Below are positions 7,057 through 12,770 of a stretch of DNA of 12,770 nt, one piece after another. Below the pieces are notes generated by a model. The model did not search any database. It saw only the letters and a list, made by a program, of their open reading frames with translations, and was not told the DNA's origin. A program made the translations under genes and the position numbers. Within the stretch, counting starts at the first letter, position 1; each line of letters opens with the position of its first letter. The stretch comes from an uncultured Coriobacteriaceae bacterium. Its GTDB lineage: Bacteria > Actinomycetota > Coriobacteriia > Coriobacteriales > Eggerthellaceae. The stretch lies in assembly GCA_902796815.1 (NCBI GenBank), contig CADBQL010000209.1, positions 1-12,770 of the forward strand, in the 5' to 3' direction.

Positions 7057-7284
7057 ATGAGCCTGTTCAGCAAGAAAGAAACCGTGAAGCTCGATGTGAC
7101 GGGCATGCACTGCCAGAAGTGCGTTGCTCGCGTTACCGCGGCACTCGAGGGCGTCGAGGGCGTCACAGGGGTGACCGTCGACCTCGATGGCGCCTCGGCC
7201 GTGGTCGAGGGTCACAGCATCGACACGACTCAGCTGATAACCGCTGTTGAGGCCATTGAATTTGGCGCGAAAATAGCCGACTAG
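7057..7284 (+). CDS. copZ: Copper chaperone CopZ (HMA domain)
   Basis: A 75-residue protein consisting of a single ferredoxin-like heavy-metal-associated domain with the metal site MHCQKC (two Cys, C-x2-C) near residues 18-22. CopZ proteins carry Cu(I) in the cytoplasm and hand it to CopA or to the CsoR sensor. It begins two bases after the copA stop, preceded by AAAGGGGAG, so it is the last gene of the copper operon and is expected to be induced with it. The sequence before the metal motif (SLFSKKETVKLDVTG) is slightly longer than in many CopZ proteins but the domain is complete. Confidence 0.92.
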   Translation: MSLFSKKETVKLDVTGMHCQKCVARVTAALEGVEGVTGVTVDLDGASAVVEGHSIDTTQLITAVEAIEFGAKIAD

Positions 7285-7320
7285 TCAGGCCTTATGCGTC
7301 TTCGATACATTTTCGCTCGG

Positions 7321-7349
7321 ATGAGTTTTGCCCCTGGGGCAAAACTCAT
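7321..7349. repeat. Dispersed palindrome, copy 2 (perfect variant)
   Basis: ATGAGTTTTGCCCC (7321-7334), central T, then its exact reverse complement (7336-7349). Compared with copy 1 both arms carry the same compensating change (TTTC/GAAA to TTTT/AAAA), so pairing is preserved. It stands 37 bases after the copZ stop and may also serve as a terminator, though no clean T-tract follows. Confidence 0.85.
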
Positions 7350-7383
7350 TTGAGGGACGGTTTTCGAGCCATCGGGTTGACCT

Positions 7384-7422
7384 GCGAAATGAGTCGTGCC
7401 CCAGGGGCGAAACTCATTTCGC
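7384..7422. repeat. Dispersed palindrome, copy 3 (longer arms, imperfect)
   Basis: The right arm GGGGCGAAACTCATTTCGC (7404-7422) matches the copy 1 arm and extends it by CGC; the left arm (7384-7402) is its complement except for three adjacent mismatches (CGT at 7395-7397 in place of TTC). The central base is A. It lies 34 bases after copy 2, so the two form a closely spaced pair between copZ and the ChW-repeat gene. Confidence 0.8.
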
Positions 7423-7467
7423 GTGAAGATAAGCTGACCGCTTAGGCCTCCTGGTCCATTTTTGCAG

Positions 7468-7473
7468 TACAAT
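7468..7473 (+). promoter_or_regulatory. Possible -10 element of the ChW-repeat hydrolase gene
   Basis: TACAAT stands 34 bases upstream of the ATG at 7508, the same hexamer as in the EamA promoter. No good -35 hexamer is found at 16-19 bases, so this is a weak call. A ribosome site GGGAGG follows at 7496-7501. Confidence 0.35.
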
Positions 7474-7507
7474 TACTACTCCTGCATTCAATAACGGGAG
7501 GCTCAAC

Positions 7508-9448
7508 ATGGCTCGAACGCAAACGACATCATCCGTGCTCCTCGTGGCATTGCTGCTCGCTTTTGTATGCATGATGCCTTCGCTCGCTTATGCAGTCGAT
7601 GCTCAGCTGGCTGCTGGCAGCGTGACGGTCGGCATCGAAGAAGAAATCCAATCAAGTCCCAACATCGAATACCGATTGCTCGCAAACGGCAAGGGCGCGT
7701 GGAAATCCGATGGCGCTGCGAGCGTCATTCCGAATGGCCAGAGCGCAACAAAGGTTCAGATAAAGCTTGGCGACGGGCAGATGGGGTCTGTCCAGTACAA
7801 AGCATACGTTAATGGTTTTGGCTGGCAGGGACTGAGGGCAAACGGAAGGTCTGCCGGTTCGTCTACCGCCAGCTCCAAATCCGTGAGTGCTGTTCGCATT
7901 GCCCTTACGGGAAAGGTTTCGCAGCTCTATGACGTGATTTACAAGGCCAAAAACGCCGATGGATCTTGGGGGCCTTGGCTCAAGAACGGCAAAACTGCAG
8001 GAGTGAAGAACGGGACGCTCACGGGTCTGCGCATCAAACTCCGCGCAAAAGCGAAGAAAACCGCATCAGGAGCGGGTATTGTCGACATAAACTATCGAGC
8101 CAAGCTCAAAAATGCACGTTGGCAACCATGGGTGAGCAATTATGCGGGTGCGGGCAAGGTTTCGAAAACCGCGCGTATTCAGGCTTTGCGTATGAAGCTC
8201 GATGCGGGCGCTTATGGCGGCCACGTGCAATATCGCATACGCTTGGCGGGCGGAGAGTGGCTCCCGTGGAAAACGGATGGCGCTTCGACAGGCGAGTACA
8301 ACAGTATAGAAGCGATTCAGATTAAGCTGACGGGCTCGATTTCCAAGAAATACGATATCGTGTACCGCACGTACGTTAACGGGGTGGGTTGGCAGTCTCG
8401 TGTGAGCAACGGCACGACGGCAGGGACGAGCGAAGGTCGTCGTATCAAGGCTGTCCAGATCAAGGTTGTGAGCAAAGCAAAGCGCTCAGGGTGGTTCGGC
8501 AGTGGAAAATCCTGGTCGTATTACCAGAACGGCACTTTGCTCAAGTCGCGCTGGCTTAGCACGACTGAGTCACCTATTAATGTTATGACCGTACGTTCGA
8601 AGCGCTACTGGCTCGATGCGAATGGCAAGCTCGCTGTCGCCCGCATAGTGGATCCGAGCACGAAGCTCGATGCCGCGTCTGGAAAGGCGTATTACGCTTC
8701 GGATTGGGGTTACATCAGAGGCGGCGTCAAGCTCAGCACGTCGAAGGGTATAGCGCTCGTCGGGAGAGATGGCGTGGTCCTCTCGCGGACCGGTTGGTTT
8801 GAGACAGCGATTTTCGACGATGTCAACAAGCGCTATTACCTGAAGAGCGCCGGTTCGTTCTCGGTTGTCAAGACCGGTTTCTTCAAGGTGGCAGGCAAGA
8901 CTTATTATGCAGTTCCGAACAGGGGCTATATCCTTCGGGATGCCACGAAGCTGATAGGCGGGACCTGGTATGTAGCCGACAGCGCAGGCGTTTTGAAGAA
9001 ACTCACATCAGCCGATTCTCTTGTCGAGCGCTATGTAAGCTGGGCTATTGGCATCGCGCAAGATAACAGCCATGGGTATACCCAGGATTTGTCGGGTCGT
9101 TGGGGTCCGGATTACGATTGCTCTTCGCTGGTCATTTCTTCGCTTATGAGCGTAGGTTTACCTGTAGGCGCTGCTACGTATACGGGCAACATGAAAAGCG
9201 AGCTCACGGCGCGCGGTTGGGTTTGGCACACGAATATGTCGACGATTCGACGTGGCGATATCCTGCTCGTTCATAAGGTGGGTGGACGCCAGCATACCGA
9301 GATTTACCTGGGTGGCGGCAGGACTGTTGGCGCCCATAGCTCCGAAACGGGTGGCATTTATGGTGTGACAGGCGACCAAACTGGCGACGAGATCAACGTC
9401 GGTCCCTACTACAGCATCTGGCAAGGCTATCTGCGTTTGGGACGCTAG
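7508..9448 (+). CDS. Secreted ChW-repeat cell-wall protein with C-terminal Cys/His peptidoglycan hydrolase domain
   Basis: A 646-residue exported protein. A Sec signal peptide covers about residues 1-29 (cleavage after AYA). Residues about 50-330 hold six ~45-residue repeats of the Clostridial hydrophobic W (ChW) type: a Y-hydrophobic strand, a G-x-W-Q-x-W-like Trp motif (e.g. Trp65, Trp106), NG-x2-AG, and a closing I-x-L strand. A middle region (about 340-500) has Trp/Tyr-rich YW-G units resembling choline/glucan-type wall-binding repeats. The C-terminal ~140 residues form an NlpC/P60-like domain: Cys538 in DYDCSS, His596 in QHTEIYLG and His610 in GAHSSE, with YLRL at the end; the WGPDYDCSS block and overall order resemble Pal-type phage amidases (Amidase_5). 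It probably binds and cleaves peptidoglycan outside the cell. It is a single-gene unit after the palindromic repeats. Phage-lysin ancestry is an inference; no phage genes flank it. Confidence 0.88.
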   Translation: MARTQTTSSVLLVALLLAFVCMMPSLAYAVDAQLAAGSVTVGIEEEIQSSPNIEYRLLANGKGAWKSDGAASVIPNGQSATKVQIKLGDGQMGSVQYKAYVNGFGWQGLRANGRSAGSSTASSKSVSAVRIALTGKVSQLYDVIYKAKNADGSWGPWLKNGKTAGVKNGTLTGLRIKLRAKAKKTASGAGIVDINYRAKLKNARWQPWVSNYAGAGKVSKTARIQALRMKLDAGAYGGHVQYRIRLAGGEWLPWKTDGASTGEYNSIEAIQIKLTGSISKKYDIVYRTYVNGVGWQSRVSNGTTAGTSEGRRIKAVQIKVVSKAKRSGWFGSGKSWSYYQNGTLLKSRWLSTTESPINVMTVRSKRYWLDANGKLAVARIVDPSTKLDAASGKAYYASDWGYIRGGVKLSTSKGIALVGRDGVVLSRTGWFETAIFDDVNKRYYLKSAGSFSVVKTGFFKVAGKTYYAVPNRGYILRDATKLIGGTWYVADSAGVLKKLTSADSLVERYVSWAIGIAQDNSHGYTQDLSGRWGPDYDCSSLVISSLMSVGLPVGAATYTGNMKSELTARGWVWHTNMSTIRRGDILLVHKVGGRQHTEIYLGGGRTVGAHSSETGGIYGVTGDQTGDEINVGPYYSIWQGYLRLGR

Positions 9449-9492
9449 GCGCTCACGGTGCGATGGTGGCAGCTGCGTCCCGCAGGCATGAC

Positions 9493-10374
9493 TCATCGTT
9501 TGGCGATGAGCTCGTCGAGGACGCGCTCGAGATCATACGAAAGGCGCAAGCGCGGAATTGCAAGGTCGGAGTGAGCTAAGGCGTCGGCGCGTTTCAGGAT
9601 GCATAACGACCTGAACAGCTCCGTGTCGCCTCCCAGCTTTTCGATTGCCGAGAGTACGCCTTCCGGCGTGGCTTCGATTGCGGTGTCGTGCATTTTTACG
9701 AGCAATATGATTTGCTCGGCAAGCGACGGTTCCACACGAAACCGTTCCATGACATTGCGTGCGAGCGCGACGCTGAGTCTCGCATGGCCTTTGAAATGCG
9801 CCCGTTTGCCTTCCATAAAGCAAGCAGCTGGTTTTCCGATGTCGTGTAGCAGAGCCGCCCAACGTGCGAGCGGCGTGGCGGGGCTGTACTGTACGACCCA
9901 GGCTATGTGTTCCCATACGTCATATATATGATAGGGCGTATGCTGGTCGAAGTTGCGACATGCGGCGACTTCGGGCAGGGCAGCCACGAGCACGTCAACG
10001 GTTTCCGTGAGCGCATCATGAACGAAGCTGCCATACAGCAAATCCTCAACTGCCTTGCCGACGCGTTCAGCGGGTTCGTGCGCAAGGCGTACTTTGTGTG
10101 ACGTCATCATCTGCAGCGTCTCTGGCTCGATGGCGCATCCGAATCGCGAAACGAGGAGGCATCCACGCAGTATCTGCACCGGGTCATTCCAGAAAAGCTC
10201 ATGCGCATCACCGCGCGTCTGGACAGACAAGCGCATCGAAGTCGTCGCAACCGATGGCATTTCGACCGCGCACCAGGCTTCGAACGGGGCTTTCCCCAGC
10301 GCGGCTACGGCCTCGTCAATCGAGCGCGTCGGCAGCTCGGGACGAACCATCCTTTGTGCGCCTTCGTGTTTCAA
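9493..10374 (-). CDS. HD-domain protein related to CCA-adding enzymes, lacking the nucleotidyltransferase core
   Basis: A 293-residue cytosolic protein. Residues about 55-135 resemble the RNA-binding/neck part of class II tRNA nucleotidyltransferases (DPVQILRGCLLVSRFG followed by IEPETL, compare the family's EDPLRxLRAxRFAxxLGF). Residues about 140-290 form an HD metal-phosphohydrolase domain: HTPYHIYDVWEH, LLHDIGKP (His177, Asp178), HFKGH (His193, His197), KMHD and a late KRAD. The N-terminal nucleotidyltransferase fold with its GxS and DxD metal residues and the RRDFTxNA motif is absent, and only about 50 residues precede the neck, against 400 or more in full enzymes. The start TTG at 10374 has AAAGGAG five bases upstream; ATG at 10350 is the alternative. 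In E. coli Cca the HD part has 2',3'-cyclic phosphodiesterase/phosphatase activity; a similar RNA-end or nucleotide phosphohydrolase role is possible. It is transcribed towards the ChW gene. Confidence 0.8.
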   Translation of the reverse strand: MKHEGAQRMVRPELPTRSIDEAVAALGKAPFEAWCAVEMPSVATTSMRLSVQTRGDAHELFWNDPVQILRGCLLVSRFGCAIEPETLQMMTSHKVRLAHEPAERVGKAVEDLLYGSFVHDALTETVDVLVAALPEVAACRNFDQHTPYHIYDVWEHIAWVVQYSPATPLARWAALLHDIGKPAACFMEGKRAHFKGHARLSVALARNVMERFRVEPSLAEQIILLVKMHDTAIEATPEGVLSAIEKLGGDTELFRSLCILKRADALAHSDLAIPRLRLSYDLERVLDELIAKR

Positions 10375-10483
10375 CCATTCTCCTTTGCGACGGGATGCTG
10401 AATTAAATGGACCGTTGCTCGAACGAGCTGTCCTTTCCTATACGAAACCGCTTTTTCGCTAATTGTATCCCTTTCCGTTTTGG

Positions 10484-10514
10484 TTAACGCGACAGCGATT
10501 GGACTTGGTATAAA
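10484..10514 (+). promoter_or_regulatory. Probable promoter of the YidC-glycerophosphotransferase fusion gene
   Basis: TATAAA at 10509-10514 is preceded by TGG (extended -10); TTAACG at 10484-10489 stands 19 bases upstream as a weak -35. Transcription would start near 10521 and give a leader of about 165 bases before the TTG at 10686. The leader contains a small dyad TTGCGACTCGCAA (10531-10543) and otherwise no recognisable riboswitch. Confidence 0.45.
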
Positions 10515-10685
10515 AGGACTAGCAAAATAATTGCGACTCGCAAATCGGCAAGATGGTGGCCTCGTTGATTCGATGCGTGTTGCTCAGCTCTGCGGGGTTG
10601 CGCGGTTTAGTCGGCCAGTCGGTCTGCGTGCCGCAACGTGTAACGATATGTCGAGTTGTTGTTAGTGGATGAAGGAGCTAGCATT

Positions 10686-12587
10686 TTGTTCGCTGCTATA
10701 GCAAGTGTGCTGCAGGTTATCGTTGACCCGTGCTACGCGCTTACGGGTAACTGGTGGCTTGCCATCTTATTGTTTACGCTGATTACCAAAGTGATATTAA
10801 TTCCGATGTCGCTTTGGGTGCAGTGGAATTCCCTCAAGATGGTTCAGATTATGCCTGCGGTCAATCGTCTCAAGGTCAAGTTTTTTGGCGATCGCGAAAC
10901 CATTGGCGAGCGCCAAAATCAAATGAATAAGGAAAAAGGCTATCATCCGCTCCTCTCTCTCATTCCGCTTGCCATCCAGATAATCATCCTGTTCGGTCTC
11001 GTGGATGTTGTTCACTCCATCACTGATTCGGGGACGCCTGGTACGGAGTTTCTCGGGCTTGTGCCCGTTGAAGACGGTGGCCTCTCGTGGATTATGCCCG
11101 CGTTGGCTGGCTTATCGGCAGTTGCGCTGGGGTTCGCGCAGAATCGCATCAACCCTTTGCAGCGTGAGCAATCGCGTGCCGAAAAAAACATGACGAACGG
11201 AATTTCCATCGCATTGTCGCTCGTGCTCGGCGTTTTTGTAGCTGCCGGTATGGCGTTTTACTGGATATGCTCCAATCTTTCGGCCATATTGATCCAGGCG
11301 CTCATGAACGTGCTGATGCCGCCGAAGAAATACATCGACTATAAGGATTTGGCAGCAAGCCGGGCCGAGCTCGCCGAGCTGGAATCGCTCGAGGGCGAGC
11401 GCAAGAAATGGTATGAGCGCGATCCGCTCGCAAAGCGCGAAAAGGCTGATTACAAGCGCTTCTTCAACATTGTGGGAAAACACATCGTGTTCTATTCCGA
11501 GGGCTCGGGGTTCTACAAATACTTCAAGGGTGCCATCGCATATCTGCTCGAGCATTCTGACGTTACGATTCATTATGTGACGAACGATCCCGATGACCAG
11601 GTGTTCGAGCTTGCGAAAGCACAGCCGCGCATCCGTCCTTACTATATAGGTATACAGCGCACGATCACGCTTATGATGAAAATGGATGCCGATGTCGTTG
11701 TCACGACGCTCGAAGACCTTGACACCGCTTATCTCAAGCGTTCGTACGTGCGTAAGGACATCGAGTACGTGTTTATGTTTCATCACATGATGTCGTGCCA
11801 CTTGACGCCAACGCGCACGGCATACGACCATTACGATACGCTTTTGTGTGTGGGCCCGCATCAGGTTGCTGAGGTGCGTGCAGCCGAAAAGCGCTACGGG
11901 TTGCCCGCAAAAACCCTTGTCGAGGCAGGCTATGACTTACTTGACGAGGAGATTAGCGCATACGCGAAGCTTGAAGCTTCCATGCAAGGCGACGGTCGTG
12001 TGCCAGTCGTGCTCATTGCCCCATCGTGGCAGGAGGGCAATTTGCTCGATTCCTGCTTTGACGACCTAGCTGCAAGTTTGCTCGACCGCGGTTGGAAGGT
12101 TGTAGTGCGTCCGCATCCCGAATATACGAAACGCTATCGTGCGCGATGGGAGGCCTTGCAGGCACGATATGCATCTCGCAGCGAAGAAGAGCTGTTCTTC
12201 GAGCGCGATTTTTCATCGAACAAAACGATTTGGACCTCCGATATCCTGGTTACCGATTGGTCTTCGGTGGCTTGTGAGTTCTCGTTCTCGACGCTCAAGC
12301 CCTGCATTTTCTTGGATACTCCTATGAAAGTTGGAAACCCCGAATGGCGTGATTTAGGGATAGAGCCGACTGATATCACTTTGCGCAACCAAATCGGAGT
12401 CTCGTTCGATCCAGCCAGCGCATCTCATATCGGCGAAACGGTGGCCGATATGCTTGCCAGCAGCGATGAATGGCGCATGTCGATTGCGGCTGTTCGTGAG
12501 GGTTTTATCTATAACTGCGGTCATGGCGCTGAAGTGAGCGGAGAATATCTCTTGTCTTCGATACTGCGCAAACAAGCTAACCGATAG
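10686..12587 (+). CDS. Fusion of YidC/Oxa1 membrane insertase and CDP-glycerol glycerophosphotransferase-like domain
   Basis: A 633-residue protein in one uninterrupted frame. Residues 1 to about 215 are a YidC/Oxa1/Alb3 core: a first helix with LLFTLITKVILIPMS (Lys35 where YidC normally has its groove Arg), a basic cytoplasmic hairpin with KMVQIMPAVNRLK, YHPLLSLIPLAIQ before the second helix, and AFYWICSNLSAILIQALMN in the last ones. A charged linker (about 220-260, rich in E, K, R) leads to residues 265-625, a GT-B type Glyphos_transf domain: FHH (His366, His367), LIAPSWQEG, VVRPHPEY (His477), VTDWSS (Asp524-Ser527), matching the TagF-type phosphate/CDP-glycerol-binding blocks. The start TTG at 10686 is chosen because AAGGAG lies eight bases upstream; an in-frame TTG at 10656 has no ribosome site. 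The second half should face the cytoplasm and act on wall or membrane glycopolymers; whether the YidC half still inserts proteins is unknown. Confidence 0.85.
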   Translation: MFAAIASVLQVIVDPCYALTGNWWLAILLFTLITKVILIPMSLWVQWNSLKMVQIMPAVNRLKVKFFGDRETIGERQNQMNKEKGYHPLLSLIPLAIQIIILFGLVDVVHSITDSGTPGTEFLGLVPVEDGGLSWIMPALAGLSAVALGFAQNRINPLQREQSRAEKNMTNGISIALSLVLGVFVAAGMAFYWICSNLSAILIQALMNVLMPPKKYIDYKDLAASRAELAELESLEGERKKWYERDPLAKREKADYKRFFNIVGKHIVFYSEGSGFYKYFKGAIAYLLEHSDVTIHYVTNDPDDQVFELAKAQPRIRPYYIGIQRTITLMMKMDADVVVTTLEDLDTAYLKRSYVRKDIEYVFMFHHMMSCHLTPTRTAYDHYDTLLCVGPHQVAEVRAAEKRYGLPAKTLVEAGYDLLDEEISAYAKLEASMQGDGRVPVVLIAPSWQEGNLLDSCFDDLAASLLDRGWKVVVRPHPEYTKRYRARWEALQARYASRSEEELFFERDFSSNKTIWTSDILVTDWSSVACEFSFSTLKPCIFLDTPMKVGNPEWRDLGIEPTDITLRNQIGVSFDPASASHIGETVADMLASSDEWRMSIAAVREGFIYNCGHGAEVSGEYLLSSILRKQANR

Positions 12588-12617
12588 AGGGTAGCAGCAC
12601 GGAATATGGCGTTGATT

Positions 12618-12670
12618 GCCTGGCGTTTATCCGAATAAACCCGAACAAGTAAGTTGTCGAATATCGCCAG
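12618..12670 (+). terminator. Possible hairpin structure downstream of the fusion gene
   Basis: GTTTAT (12625-12630) and ATAAAC (12635-12640) form a 6-bp stem with a CCGA loop, and CTGGCG (12620-12625) can alternatively pair with CGCCAG (12665-12670). No T-tract follows, so this is a weak candidate for transcription termination. Confidence 0.3.
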
Positions 12671-12727
12671 CCTCAAAAATCGATTTGTGGAGGGATTGCG
12701 CAGAAGCGCGCCCGCGGAAGATTTCCC

Positions 12728-12757
12728 TTGACCCGCGGGGCCCGGGAGGGGTAGTAT
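12728..12757 (+). promoter_or_regulatory. Strong promoter pointing out of the window
   Basis: TTGACC (12728-12733) and TAGTAT (12752-12757) are separated by 18 bases that are all G or C except one A. Transcription would start near 12764, so the gene it serves lies beyond the window. CCCGCGG upstream (about 12709-12715) can pair with CCGCGGG across the -35, a possible operator dyad. Confidence 0.6.
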
Positions 12758-12770
12758 ACCTACTTGCCGC

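Noticed and set aside
7321..7422. Reading the two adjacent palindromes as a short CRISPR array
   Set aside because: Each unit is a self-complementary hairpin, the units differ from one another, there are only two with one spacer, and no cas genes are present.
10575..10650. Possible structured RNA or tRNA in the leader of the fusion gene
   Set aside because: A GTTGCG/CGCAAC pairing can be drawn, but there is no cloverleaf, no T-loop or anticodon pattern and no riboswitch core that I recognise.
10656..10685. Upstream TTG/GTG starts for the YidC fusion gene
   Set aside because: No Shine-Dalgarno sequence precedes them; instead AAGGAG lies inside this stretch, correctly placed for the TTG at 10686.
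11112..11861. A 249-codon open frame on the minus strand inside the YidC fusion gene
   Set aside because: It lies entirely opposite a gene with clear domain motifs, has a low-complexity His/Arg-rich translation and no recognisable family; it is a shadow of the plus-strand codon bias.

Overview
The window looks like a chromosomal segment of a moderately high-GC anaerobe, most plausibly an Eggerthellaceae/Coriobacteriia member (Eggerthella, Gordonibacter, Slackia-like). This placement is inferred from gene content: a DMSO-reductase-family molybdoenzyme with a four-cluster ferredoxin partner, a secreted ChW-repeat protein, an actinobacterial-type CsoR-CopA-CopZ set, TTG starts and GC-rich intergenic palindromes. 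No rRNA, tRNA, insertion sequence or CRISPR array was seen.

Layout. 1-2379: the 3' part of a molybdopterin oxidoreductase catalytic gene (truncated by the window edge) and its 4Fe-4S electron-transfer subunit, two bases apart; no membrane-anchor subunit follows. 2449-2910: a VOC (glyoxalase-like) gene flanked by two strong hairpins sharing one core. 3171-4052 (minus): an EamA/DMT transporter with a recognisable promoter very close to its ATG and a Rho-independent terminator. 4413-7284: a copper-homeostasis operon, csoR-copA-copZ, with a CsoR-type operator just upstream. 7508-9448: a secreted cell-wall protein with six ChW-like repeats and a Cys/His peptidoglycan-hydrolase domain resembling phage Pal-type amidases. 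9493-10374 (minus, convergent): a protein resembling the RNA-binding plus HD part of a CCA-adding enzyme but without the nucleotidyltransferase core. 10686-12587: a single reading frame joining a YidC/Oxa1 insertase domain to a CDP-glycerol glycerophosphotransferase-like (TagF-type) domain. The last 180 bases end in a strong promoter pointing out of the window.

How the genes work together. The first two genes form one redox enzyme. The copper genes form a self-contained sensor/exporter/chaperone circuit. The ChW hydrolase and the YidC-glycerophosphotransferase fusion both concern the cell envelope but are separate transcription units.

Most notable: the YidC-glycosyl/glycerophosphotransferase fusion; the catalytic-domain-less CCA-enzyme relative; an Asp replacing a cluster-ligand Cys in the ferredoxin subunit; and a dispersed 29-39 nt palindrome present three times in intergenic DNA, two copies being paired.
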